Of a stretch of 64,000 bases of DNA, positions 52,499-61,116 are shown piece by piece. Location: contig NZ_PTXL01000003.1 of NCBI RefSeq assembly GCF_004343775.1, positions 434,001-498,000 on the forward strand, given 5' to 3'. The translations under genes were made by a program, and so were the position numbers. The DNA is from Burkholderia sp. SRS-46. GTDB taxonomy: Bacteria > Pseudomonadota > Gammaproteobacteria > Burkholderiales > Burkholderiaceae. Position 1 is the first letter of the stretch. Each line of letters starts with the position of its first letter. Below the pieces are notes generated by a model. That model worked only from the letters and a program-made list of their open reading frames with translations. It was not told the DNA's origin and did no database searches.

Positions 52499-54001
52499 TT
52501 AGACCTGGGTGCACATGTACTTGATTTCCAGGTATTCCTCGATGCCATAACGGGAACCCTCACGGCCCAGGCCCGATTGCTTGACTCCGCCGAACGGCGC
52601 GACCTCGTTGGAAATCACGCCGGTATTCAGGCCGACCATGCCGTACTCGAGCGCCTCACCCACACGCCAGATGCGGCCGTGGTCGCGTGTATAGAGATAG
52701 GCTGCGAGCCCGTACTCCGTGTCGTTGGCCATCTCGATCGCTTCTGCCTCATCCTCGAAGCGGAACACCGGGCCGACGGGACCGAAGAGTTCCTCGCGTG
52801 CGAGACGCATGGCTGGCGTCGCATCGGCAATGACGGTCGGCTCGAAGAACGTGCCCCCAAGCTGATGGCCTTTCCCGCCCGTGACGATTCGTGCGCCCTT
52901 GCTTACGGCATCGTCGATCAGCTGATTCAGGTGGTCACAGGCGGACTTCTGGATCAGCGGCCCCTGCTGCACCCCCGTCTCGATGCCGTTACCTACCTTG
53001 AGCGCCTGGACTCGCCGGGTGAGCGCGTCGACGAAGCGGTCGTGGATGCCTGCCTGGACGAGAAAGCGATTGGCGCACACACAGGTCTGGCCGCTATTCC
53101 GGTACTTCGACGCCATCGCACCTTCGACCGCTGCGTCGAGATCCGCGTCGTCGAACACGATGAAAGGTGCGTTGCCGCCGAGTTCGAGGGAGAGTCGCTT
53201 GATCGTCCCGGACGATTGACTCATGAGCACGCGGCCGACTTCGGTCGAACCGGTAAACGAAAGCTTGCGCACGATCGGGCTGGCCGTGAGCACCGCGCCG
53301 ATCTCGCGCGACGGGCCACACACCACTTGAAGGACACCCGCCGGAATGCCCGCTCGCTCGGCCAGGACGGCAAGCGCAAGCGCAGTCAGCGGCGTCAGGT
53401 CCGCCGGGCGCACGATGATGGAGCAACCCGCAGCCAGTGCCGGTGCAACCTTGCGTGTGATCATCGCGGCAGGAAAATTCCACGGCGTGATCGCGGCACA
53501 CACGCCGATCGGCTGACGAATGACGACGATGCGCTTGTCACCTTGCGGGTGAGGAATGACGTCGCCGTATACGCGCTTCGCTTCCTCGGCGAACCACTCC
53601 ACGAAAGAAGCCGCATACATGATTTCGCCGCGGGCCTCCGCCAGCGGCTTGCCCTGCTCCGACGTCATGATCAATGCGAGGTCGTCGGCATTCGCCACGA
53701 TCAAGTCGTACCAGGCGCGCAGTATCTTCGCGCGCTCGTGGCTGGTCCGCTTCTGCCAGCCTTGTTGTGCGAGCGCCGACGATGCGATGGCTTGCTCCAC
53801 CGCTGCGGCGCCGAGGCTGGCCACGCGGGCCAGGATGTCACCCGTGGCCGGATTCGTGACGGGAAACGAGCGGCCATCCGTACTCTCCTCCCATCCCGAC
53901 GCAAGCCACGCACGCGTCTCCAGCAAGGAGCCGTCTCGCAGTTGGGCGCGCAGCGCCGAGGGGTCAATCGCTTGGTTCATCCTGCTGTGCATTTCATCCA
54001 C
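52499..54001 (-). CDS. NAD(P)-dependent aldehyde dehydrogenase, succinate-semialdehyde type (second copy)
   Basis: A 500-residue enzyme with proposed GTG start 54001 (GGAG 9 bases upstream); in-frame ATGs at 53992 and 53980 are alternatives. The catalytic Cys lies in YRNSGQTCVCANRF, the Glu in LELGGNAPFIV, and ITPWNFPAAMITRKVAPAL resembles GabD. GabD-type enzymes oxidise succinate, glutarate and similar semialdehydes, which are expected at the end of a ring-cleavage route. It is first in the operon ALDH, ADH, BVMO, hydrolase, with operator M about 240 bases upstream. Confidence 0.9.
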   Translation of the reverse strand: MDEMHSRMNQAIDPSALRAQLRDGSLLETRAWLASGWEESTDGRSFPVTNPATGDILARVASLGAAAVEQAIASSALAQQGWQKRTSHERAKILRAWYDLIVANADDLALIMTSEQGKPLAEARGEIMYAASFVEWFAEEAKRVYGDVIPHPQGDKRIVVIRQPIGVCAAITPWNFPAAMITRKVAPALAAGCSIIVRPADLTPLTALALAVLAERAGIPAGVLQVVCGPSREIGAVLTASPIVRKLSFTGSTEVGRVLMSQSSGTIKRLSLELGGNAPFIVFDDADLDAAVEGAMASKYRNSGQTCVCANRFLVQAGIHDRFVDALTRRVQALKVGNGIETGVQQGPLIQKSACDHLNQLIDDAVSKGARIVTGGKGHQLGGTFFEPTVIADATPAMRLAREELFGPVGPVFRFEDEAEAIEMANDTEYGLAAYLYTRDHGRIWRVGEALEYGMVGLNTGVISNEVAPFGGVKQSGLGREGSRYGIEEYLEIKYMCTQV

Positions 54002-54659
54002 GAGCACCGTCTCCAGAAATTCTTGTTTTTTCGACCCAGGCGCTTTCAGCCGACAGGCAAAAGCCGCTCAGGCGTCAATACGCAAACGCCTGCTCCATCG
54101 CCCAGGATTTCGCCTGACTTCAGGTAATCCGTGCGGGCCAATGGCTCCGCCACGCAGAAGTCTTCGCAAAACGTTGCCCACCCTGGGCAAGTCCGCGCTT
54201 GAGCGGTGACTTCCAATTGGGGATGAAACAGACACGTAGGTCACTTGACATGGTCATTTGACCATAAACCATTTTTCGCGGCAACTCAGTAGTTGCACGG
54301 GCTGTCGGTGGCTCGTTGGGAGATGGCCACGCAAGGTTGTGACCGTCAGACGAGTGGATCGCTCCGGGGCCTGCACCGGCAAGGAGCGCCCGACGGACGG
54401 TGTCGGCAGCGTACCGAGCAAAGGTGACGCTGCCTGCTTTGAGCGGTGGGCGGACATTTGCACGGCGAATTTCAGCGGAAGATGGCGGACCATCAATTCC
54501 CCGAATACCCTTGTCAGACGAGGCTGAATGGATTTCGGCGGACCACATCGGATCACCCGGAAAACCATCACGAAACTTTTAACTTTCCGTGAGGACTTCG
54601 ATACCGGGCCGTTCCTACGATAGGCGCATGTTTTCAGGATCCGCCCCGAGGAGCCCATC
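54002..54659. other. Right edge of island, intergenic with operator M
   Basis: About 660 bases between the divergent aldehyde dehydrogenase and MsrB genes. Operator M is the only feature recognised. The right half reads as ordinary flank and contains the MsrB promoter. Confidence 0.5.
54239..54263 (+). promoter_or_regulatory. Operator site M, best-matching copy
   Basis: GGTCA, TGAC, GTCA, TGACC at 2, 3 and 2 base spacing: all four half-sites perfect, and the whole is a palindrome outside the spacers. It is the rightmost copy and defines the full operator form. Confidence 0.75.
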
Positions 54660-55172
54660 ATGCACACCCGCAGACGCTTTCTGTTTGCCGGCGCCACCGG
54701 TCTCGCCACCCTGGCCGCGCTGACCACGGCCGGCCGCCGCGCGCTGTTCCGCAGCGCCGTCGCCGCCCCCGCCGCCGGCCTCGAAATCACCCACACCGAC
54801 GCCGAGTGGCACCGGCTGCTCACCCCCGCCCAATACGAGATCCTGCGCGAAGCCGGCACCGAGCGGCCGTACAGCAGCGCGCTCAACGACGAGCACCGGC
54901 ACGGCACGTTCGCGTGCGCGGGCTGCCAGCTGCCGCTGTTCTCGTCGACGACCAAGTTCGACAGCCATACGGGCTGGCCGAGCTTCTGGGCACCGCTCGA
55001 TCACGCGGTCGTGACGAAAACCGACCTGTCGTTCGGGATGATGCGCACCGAAGTGCTGTGCCGCCGCTGCGGTGGCCATCTCGGCCACGTATTCGACGAC
55101 GGACCGAAGCCCACCGGCCTGCGCTACTGCATGAACGGCCTCGCGCTGGCGTTCCATCCGGCCGCCGCCTGA
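54660..55172 (+). CDS. msrB: Peptide-methionine (R)-S-oxide reductase, Tat-exported
   Basis: A 170-residue protein from ATG 54660, GAGGAG upstream. The N-terminus has a twin-arginine signal (HTRRRFLFAGATGL), so it acts in the periplasm. Zinc ligands are Cys86, Cys89, Cys134 and Cys137, and the catalytic Cys157 lies in RYCMNG. It reduces the R form of methionine sulfoxide in proteins. It is first of three genes with the CcdA-TlpA fusion and MsrA. Confidence 0.93.
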   Translation: MHTRRRFLFAGATGLATLAALTTAGRRALFRSAVAAPAAGLEITHTDAEWHRLLTPAQYEILREAGTERPYSSALNDEHRHGTFACAGCQLPLFSSTTKFDSHTGWPSFWAPLDHAVVTKTDLSFGMMRTEVLCRRCGGHLGHVFDDGPKPTGLRYCMNGLALAFHPAAA

Positions 55173-55202
55173 TCCCGCCCCAACCTTTCCGGAGACTGCT
55201 CC

Positions 55203-57074
55203 ATGCTGCTCATCGTCCTCGCCTATCTCGGCGGCGTGCTCACGATCCTGAGCCCGTGCATCCTGCCCGTGCTGCCGTTCGTATTCGCGCGCGCCGACCA
55301 GCCGTTCCGCCGCACCGGCCTGCCGCTGCTCGTCGGCATGGCGCTCACGTTCGCGGTGGTCGCGACGCTGGCCGCCGTCGGCGGCGGCTGGGCCGCGCAG
55401 GCCAACCAGGCCGGCCGCTGGGCCGCCCTCGCGCTGCTCGCGGTGTTCGGGCTGACGCTGCTGCTGCCGCGGCTCGCCGAGCACCTGACGCGCCCGCTCG
55501 TCGCCGCCGGCAACCGGCTCACCGGCCTCGCGCAGCGCGACGGCCGCCCGGCGGGCCCCGGCTCGTCATTCGTGCTCGGCATCGCGACCGGTCTGCTGTG
55601 GGCGCCGTGCGCGGGCCCGATCCTCGGGCTCGTGCTGACCGGCGCGGCGCTGCGCGGCGCGAACGTCGGCACGACGCTGCTGCTCGTCGCGTACGCGGCC
55701 GGCGCGGCCACGTCGCTCGGCGTCGCGCTGCTGATCGGCGGCAAGGTGTTCGCCGCGATGAAGCGCTCGCTCGGTGCCGGCGAATGGATCAAGCGCGGGA
55801 TCGGCGCGGCGCTGCTGGCCGGCGTCGGCGCGATCGCGCTCGGGCTCGATACGGGCGCCCTCGCGCAGTTGTCGACGGTGACCACCGGCGGCCTCGAGGC
55901 GAAGCTCGTCGACCGGCTCGGCGGGCGCGGGCAACCCGTGATGGCTGCGGCCAGCACACCGGCCGACGGCGTAATGACCGCCGCCGGCGCACCGGCGCAA
56001 CCGGACGGCGCGGCGATGACGGGCAGCGCGATGATGCGGACCGCGGACACGTCGCAACCGCAGGCGATGCGCGCCGCCGCGCCCACGGCCGCCGCGCTGC
56101 CGGTCGAAGGCACGCTGCCGTCGCTCGACGGCGCGGTGCAGTGGCTGAATTCGCCGCCGCTCACGGCCGCCGGCCTGCGCGGCAAGGTCGTGCTCGTCGA
56201 CTTCTGGACCTATTCGTGCATCAACTGCCTGCGCACGCTGCCCTACACCAACGCGTGGGCGCGCAAGTACGCACCGTACGGGCTCGTCGTGATCGGCGTG
56301 CACGCGCCGGAATTCGCGTTCGAGCGCGACCTCGGCAACGTGCGCAAGGCCGTGCACGATCTCGGCATCGGCTATCCGGTCGCGATCGACAACAACTACG
56401 CGATCTGGCGCGCCTTCGGCAACGAATACTGGCCGGCGCACTACTTCGTCGACGCGCAGGGCCGGATCCGCCGCCATCACTTCGGCGAAGGCGAATACGC
56501 GGAATCGGAGCGGGCGATCCAGGCACTGCTCGCCGAAGCGGGCCACCCGGAAGCACTGAACGTGCCCGTCGGGCTCGCCGGCGCGCCCGCGCAAGGCGCG
56601 CAGGCCGCCGCCGACAGCGCGGACGTGCGCTCGCCCGAAACGTACGTCGGCTATGCACGTGCGGAGAACTTCGCATCGCCCGGCGGCATGGTGCGCGACG
56701 CCGCGCATCGCTACGACGCGGCGGCCCGCCCCGGCCTGAACGACTGGGGGCTCGCCGGCACGTGGCAGGTCGGCGCCGAAAACGCGACGCTCGCGGCGCC
56801 GGCCGGCCGGATCGTCTACCGCTTCCACGCGCGCGACCTGCATCTCGTGCTCGGGCCCGATGCGAACGGCCGCCCGGTGCGCTTCCGCGTCACGCTCGAC
56901 GGTGCGGCGCCGGGTGCAGCGCACGGCGCGGACGTCGACGCGCAAGGCTACGGCACCGTGACCGGACAGCGGCTGTACCAGCTCGTTCGCCAGACTGGCC
57001 CGATCGCGGATCGCACGTTCTCGATCGAGTTTCTCGACGCCGGGGTGCACGCGTATGCGTTCACATTCGGCTGA
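55203..57074 (+). CDS. dipZ: CcdA-thioredoxin fusion (DipZ-type) supplying periplasmic reductant
   Basis: A 623-residue protein from ATG 55203, CGGAG upstream. The N-terminal about 230 residues are six to seven helices of the CcdA/DsbD beta domain (LSPCILPVLPFVFA and GLLWAPCAGPILG carry the two Cys). After an Ala-rich linker, a TlpA/AhpC-like thioredoxin domain follows with the Cys pair in YSCINCLRTLP, then a C-terminal beta domain (about 480-623) as in mycobacterial DipZ. It carries electrons across the membrane, here most likely to MsrA and MsrB. Confidence 0.9.
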   Translation: MLLIVLAYLGGVLTILSPCILPVLPFVFARADQPFRRTGLPLLVGMALTFAVVATLAAVGGGWAAQANQAGRWAALALLAVFGLTLLLPRLAEHLTRPLVAAGNRLTGLAQRDGRPAGPGSSFVLGIATGLLWAPCAGPILGLVLTGAALRGANVGTTLLLVAYAAGAATSLGVALLIGGKVFAAMKRSLGAGEWIKRGIGAALLAGVGAIALGLDTGALAQLSTVTTGGLEAKLVDRLGGRGQPVMAAASTPADGVMTAAGAPAQPDGAAMTGSAMMRTADTSQPQAMRAAAPTAAALPVEGTLPSLDGAVQWLNSPPLTAAGLRGKVVLVDFWTYSCINCLRTLPYTNAWARKYAPYGLVVIGVHAPEFAFERDLGNVRKAVHDLGIGYPVAIDNNYAIWRAFGNEYWPAHYFVDAQGRIRRHHFGEGEYAESERAIQALLAEAGHPEALNVPVGLAGAPAQGAQAAADSADVRSPETYVGYARAENFASPGGMVRDAAHRYDAAARPGLNDWGLAGTWQVGAENATLAAPAGRIVYRFHARDLHLVLGPDANGRPVRFRVTLDGAAPGAAHGADVDAQGYGTVTGQRLYQLVRQTGPIADRTFSIEFLDAGVHAYAFTFG

Positions 57075-57122
57075 GCCGAGGCCGCACACCGGTCGCCGCC
57101 CGGTTTTCCTTCATCCGGAGTC

Positions 57123-57881
57123 ATGCAGGAGCACATCGTGAACACCACCTCATCGCAACACCCACCGCGACGGCTCAGCCTCGTCGTCCGGCATCATCTC
57201 GGCGTGCTCGCGGTCACCGCCGTGGCCGCGTTCGGCTATCAGGGCATCGTCAACTCGGCCGAGCCGACCAAGGTCGTACCGGCGCCCGCGCTCGACGAAA
57301 CGCCCGCTGCATCGCACAACGAGACGGCCGTATTCGCGGGCGGCTGCTTCTGGGGCGTGCAGGGCGTGTTCGAGCACGTGAAGGGCGTGAAGCAGGTCAC
57401 GGCCGGCTACGCGGGCGGCATGGCCGCGACCGCGCATTACGAACTCGTCGGCACGGGGCTGACCGGCCATGCGGAATCGGTCAGCATCGTCTACGACCCC
57501 GCGCAGATCACCTACGGGCGGCTGCTGCAGATCTTCTTCTCGGTGGCGCACGATCCGACCGAGCTCAACCGCCAGGGGCCCGACGACGGCACGCAATACC
57601 GCTCGGCGATCTTCCCGACCAACGCGCAGCAGCGCGCGATCGCGAACGCGTACATCGCGCAGCTCGGCAACGCGCACACCTTCGCCGCGCCGATCGTCAC
57701 GCGCGTCGAGCCGTTCAACGGCTTCTACGCCGCCGAGACCTATCACCAGAACTATCTCGAACTGCACCCGGACGCGCCGTACATCGCGATCAACGACATG
57801 CCGAAAGTCGCGGGGCTGAAGCAGCTGTTCCCGTCGATCTTCCGGTCCGACGCGGTGCTGTGGCGACAGACCCGCTCGTGA
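57123..57881 (+). CDS. msrA: Peptide-methionine (S)-S-oxide reductase
   Basis: A 252-residue protein from ATG 57123, or 247 from GTG 57138, which has AGGAG at ideal spacing. An N-terminal hydrophobic segment (HHLGVLAVTAVAAFGYQ) anchors or exports it. The catalytic Cys is at about 75 in AGGCFWGVQG, with the usual YDPAQITYGRLLQIFF and FNGFYAAETYHQNY. It reduces the S form of methionine sulfoxide. Together with MsrB and DipZ it forms a periplasmic repair operon. Confidence 0.93.
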   Translation: MQEHIVNTTSSQHPPRRLSLVVRHHLGVLAVTAVAAFGYQGIVNSAEPTKVVPAPALDETPAASHNETAVFAGGCFWGVQGVFEHVKGVKQVTAGYAGGMAATAHYELVGTGLTGHAESVSIVYDPAQITYGRLLQIFFSVAHDPTELNRQGPDDGTQYRSAIFPTNAQQRAIANAYIAQLGNAHTFAAPIVTRVEPFNGFYAAETYHQNYLELHPDAPYIAINDMPKVAGLKQLFPSIFRSDAVLWRQTRS

Positions 57882-58134
57882 CGCATCAACCCGCGCCGCG
57901 CGTCCCCGCATGCGACGCGCGGCTCGCGGATCGAGGCGCGCACAACGATCCGCGCGGCGCCACGCCGCGGATGCCGTCGCCTGCTCGACGGGCGCGTAGA
58001 GATCAACCCTACCCCAGCCGCACAACGCGGCCTCCGACCCTCTCCACCCCGGTCACTTTCGCGTAGACTGCATCAGATCCGCCGTCCGCTTTCAGCGACG
58101 GCCGCCGCTCCCGACCCGAAAGGAGGCGTCGCGC

Positions 58135-59244
58135 ATGCGAGCAGTGCCTGTACTGGACACCCAGCCCATCGAGCCGCCCGCCAGCGCGCCCGCGCGCGAC
58201 CTGCGCCGGGTGCCGATCCATCCCGATCACTGGTATCCGCTTGCGTGGTCGCGCGAACTCAAGCGCGGCAAGACGCTCGGCGTGCGCTTCGCCGGCGATC
58301 CGATCGTGCTGGTGCGCACCGAGTCCGGCGCGGTGTTCGCGCTGGAAGACCGCTGCGCGCACCGTCAGGTGCCGCTGCACGCGGGCGTCGTAACCGGCGA
58401 ATCGATCCGCTGCTGCTATCACGGCTGGACCTACGACTGCAGCGGGCGCTGCGTCGACGTGCCGTACCTCGGGCGCGAGCGCCTGCCCAACGGCGTGCGC
58501 GCCTATCCGTGCCGCGAGGTGCGCGGCCTGATCTTCGTGTTTCCCGGCGATGCCGCGCTGGCCGACCAGCGGCCGCTGCCCGAGCTGCCGTCGGTGGCCG
58601 ACAAGGCGTACAAGACGCGCCGCTTCGGCCGCGAGGTCAAATGCCACTACTCGTTCATGCACGAGAACCTGATGGACATGAACCACCAGTTCCTGCATCG
58701 CCGGCAGATGGGGCAGATGCGCGCGCGCTCCCTGGGCCGTCGGCGCGGCGAGGATTCGGTCGAGGTGGACTACACGTTCACCCGGGAGGAAGGCAAGCAG
58801 CCGGTGGGCGAGGCACTCGTGTTCGGCGCCAGCAAGCAACCGCGCGACCAGGCCGACAAGAGCGTGATGACGGTGCGCACCGGCTACCCGTACCAGACAC
58901 TGCGGATCCGCTCGAGCGAAGGCACGCTGGTGATGGATCTGTGGATCGTCTACGTGCCGCTCGATGCGGCGCAGCGCACCAACCGCACGTTCGGCGTGCT
59001 GTCGATCCGCCGGCCGGGCGTGCCGTTCGCGCTGGATCTCGCGTGGCCGCTGCTCGTGTGGTTCACGGAGCGCATCTTCAAGGAAGACCGCTGGATCGTC
59101 GAGCGCGAGCAGGAAGCGCACGATGCGCAGGGCGACGACTGGAACCACGAGGTGTTTCCGGTCATCAACGAACTGCGCGACCTGTTGCGCCAGTGCGGCG
59201 GCCGCACGGTCATTCCGATTCGCGAGGCGGGCGACAGCGCGTGA
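58135..59244 (+). CDS. Rieske-type aromatic-ring-hydroxylating oxygenase alpha subunit
   Basis: A 369-residue enzyme from ATG 58135, GAAAGGAGG upstream. The Rieske 2Fe-2S ligands are Cys74-x-His76 and Cys93-x2-His96 (CAHRQVPL, CCYHGW). The catalytic mononuclear iron domain has NLMDMNHQFLH with the His ligands. It belongs to the three-component oxygenase family, alone here with no reductase gene beside it, so it must take electrons from elsewhere. Members demethylate or hydroxylate aromatic, sterol or betaine-like substrates; which is unknown. Confidence 0.88.
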   Translation: MRAVPVLDTQPIEPPASAPARDLRRVPIHPDHWYPLAWSRELKRGKTLGVRFAGDPIVLVRTESGAVFALEDRCAHRQVPLHAGVVTGESIRCCYHGWTYDCSGRCVDVPYLGRERLPNGVRAYPCREVRGLIFVFPGDAALADQRPLPELPSVADKAYKTRRFGREVKCHYSFMHENLMDMNHQFLHRRQMGQMRARSLGRRRGEDSVEVDYTFTREEGKQPVGEALVFGASKQPRDQADKSVMTVRTGYPYQTLRIRSSEGTLVMDLWIVYVPLDAAQRTNRTFGVLSIRRPGVPFALDLAWPLLVWFTERIFKEDRWIVEREQEAHDAQGDDWNHEVFPVINELRDLLRQCGGRTVIPIREAGDSA

Positions 59245-59254
59245 ACCGGCGGGC

Positions 59255-59278
59255 GGGCGCGTCGCGCTGCGCGCGCCC
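59255..59278. terminator. Hairpin between convergent Rieske and cdd genes
   Basis: GGGCGCG (59255-59261) and CGCGCCC (59272-59278) pair across a 10-base loop, between two convergent stop codons. No T-tract, so intrinsic termination is a guess. Confidence 0.35.
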
Positions 59279-59280
59279 CG

Positions 59281-59670
59281 CTACAGGCGGAACGCACCCG
59301 GCAGCAGCGCTTGCGCGGTCGTCACCTCGACCGCCCCTTTCAGGTTACCCAGGATCACCTCGATCTCGGGCGTGCCGATCTCGATGATCACCTGCCGGCA
59401 TGCGCCGCATGGCGCGATCGGCCCGTCCGTGTCGCCCACCACCGCGAGCCGGGTAAATTCACCCGGCCGATAGCCGGCCGCGATCGCGGCGAACAGCACC
59501 GTGCGTTCCGCGCAATTGCACAGCCCGTACGACGCGTTCTCGACGTTGCAGCCGTGGAAGATCGTGCCGTCGCGCGCTTGCAGCGCCGCGCCGACCTTGA
59601 AGCGCGAATACGGCGCGTACGCGCGTTCGCGCGCCGCCTTGGCCTGTTCGATCAGCGTGTCTCGTTCCAT
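59281..59670 (-). CDS. cdd: Cytidine deaminase, tetrameric Cys type
   Basis: A 129-residue enzyme from ATG 59670. The zinc site uses Cys53-Ala-Glu55 (CNCAERT) with Cys88 and Cys91 (PCGACRQ), the small homotetramer type. It deaminates cytidine and deoxycytidine to uridine forms. It is the last gene of the leftward operon Tsx, NUP, nupC, deoA, cdd. Confidence 0.95.
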   Translation of the reverse strand: MERDTLIEQAKAARERAYAPYSRFKVGAALQARDGTIFHGCNVENASYGLCNCAERTVLFAAIAAGYRPGEFTRLAVVGDTDGPIAPCGACRQVIIEIGTPEIEVILGNLKGAVEVTTAQALLPGAFRL

Positions 59671-59736
59671 CGCGACGATACCTCGGGTGGGGTGGGTGGA
59701 TTGTTGAAGAAGCCGCCTGCCGGCGTACGCTCATTA

Positions 59737-61056
59737 TCAATCGATCCATCGATGAATGGTCGGCGGCGGCGCATCACCCGCTTCGCCGACCGTATAGACG
59801 CGCTGGACCGCATCCACCGCGTGCGCGGCCGCGGCGGCATTGCGCGCATGCACGAACCCCAGCGGCTCGCCGGCCGCCACGTGCTGCCCGATTTCCGCGA
59901 GCCCGGTCAGGCCGACGCCGTAATCGATCGCATCCTCCGCGCGCGCGCGGCCGCCGCCGAGCGCGACCACCACCAGCCCGAGCGCGCGGCAGTCGACCTG
60001 CCGCACGACACCGCCCGTGCGCGCCGGCACCGGCACGATGACGCCGGCCCGCGCCAGGTGACGCGCCGGCGCATCGAGCAGGTCCGCCGGGCCGCCGAGC
60101 ACCGCGACCATCTTCGCGAAGCGCTCCGCCGCCGCGCCCGAATCCAGCGCGTGCTGCAGCCTCGCGTGCGCCTGTGCGGCATCCGCGGCCAGCCCGCCGG
60201 TGACGAGCAACTGCGCGGCAAGCGCCATCGTGACCTCATGCAGGCGCGCGGGCCGCGACTTGCCGGTCAGGTAATCGATCGCGCACGCCACTTCGATCGC
60301 ATTGCCCGCGCACGGCGCGAGCGACTGGTTCATGTCGGTGAGGATCGCGGTCGTCTTCATGCCGGCGCCATTGCCGACGTCGACGATGCTGCGCGCGAGC
60401 TCGACCGACTTCTCGAAGGTCGGCATGAACGCGCCGGAGCCGACCTTGACGTCCATCACGAGCCCGTCGAGCCCGGCCGCGAGCTTCTTCGACAGGATCG
60501 ACGCGGTGATCATCGCGACCGACTCGACAGTCGCCGTGATGTCGCGGATCGAATAGATCCGCTTGTCGGCCGGCGCAAGCTGCGCGGTCTGGCCGATGAT
60601 CGCGACGCCGACGTCGCGCACCGTGCGGCGGAACGCGTGCGTGTCCGGCGTGACGTCATAGCCGGGAATCGCGCTCAGCTTGTCGAGCGTGCCGCCGGTA
60701 TGGCCGAGCCCGCGCCCCGAAATCATCGGCACGAAGCCGCCGCACGCGGCGATCATCGGCCCGAGCATCAGCGACACGACGTCGCCGACGCCGCCGGTCG
60801 AATGCTTGTCGATCACCGGCCCGTCGAGATCGAGCGTTCGCCAGTCGAGCACCTCGCCCGACTCGCGCTGCGCGACAGTCAGCGCAACGCGTTCGTCCAC
60901 GCTCAGGTCGTTGAAGTACACGGCCATCGCGAACGCCGCGACCTGGCCTTCGGTCACGCTCCCGTCCGTCACGCCGCCGACGAATGCCGCGATCTCCTCG
61001 CGGCTGAGCGGCAGACGGTCGCGCTTCTTGCGAATGAATTCCTGCGGCAGAAACAT
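59737..61056 (-). CDS. deoA: Thymidine phosphorylase
   Basis: A 439-residue enzyme from ATG 61056 ([12 protein letters not shown]). The family signature [10 protein letters not shown] binds phosphate, and the lid and nucleoside-binding residues ([15 protein letters not shown]) are present. It cleaves thymidine and deoxyuridine with phosphate to base plus deoxyribose-1-phosphate. Gene spacing of 60-66 bases to neighbours is consistent with one operon. Confidence 0.95.
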   Translation of the reverse strand: MFLPQEFIRKKRDRLPLSREEIAAFVGGVTDGSVTEGQVAAFAMAVYFNDLSVDERVALTVAQRESGEVLDWRTLDLDGPVIDKHSTGGVGDVVSLMLGPMIAACGGFVPMISGRGLGHTGGTLDKLSAIPGYDVTPDTHAFRRTVRDVGVAIIGQTAQLAPADKRIYSIRDITATVESVAMITASILSKKLAAGLDGLVMDVKVGSGAFMPTFEKSVELARSIVDVGNGAGMKTTAILTDMNQSLAPCAGNAIEVACAIDYLTGKSRPARLHEVTMALAAQLLVTGGLAADAAQAHARLQHALDSGAAAERFAKMVAVLGGPADLLDAPARHLARAGVIVPVPARTGGVVRQVDCRALGLVVVALGGGRARAEDAIDYGVGLTGLAEIGQHVAAGEPLGFVHARNAAAAAHAVDAVQRVYTVGEAGDAPPPTIHRWID

Positions 61057-61116
61057 GGTGAGGGTCCTCGTTAGGATGACGTCGAAGGGGGTGGCATTCA
61101 AGCGTGCCAGTCTCGT

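Noticed and set aside
20987..54263. Similarity of the operator to the RutR consensus TTGACCA-N2-TGGTCAA
   Set aside because: The half-sites are in the opposite order (GGTCA then TGACC), and neither TetR gene is next to rut genes.
54806..58066. A 1086-codon plus-strand frame
   Set aside because: It is a shifted-frame shadow of msrB, dipZ and msrA, with Arg/Ala-rich low-complexity content.
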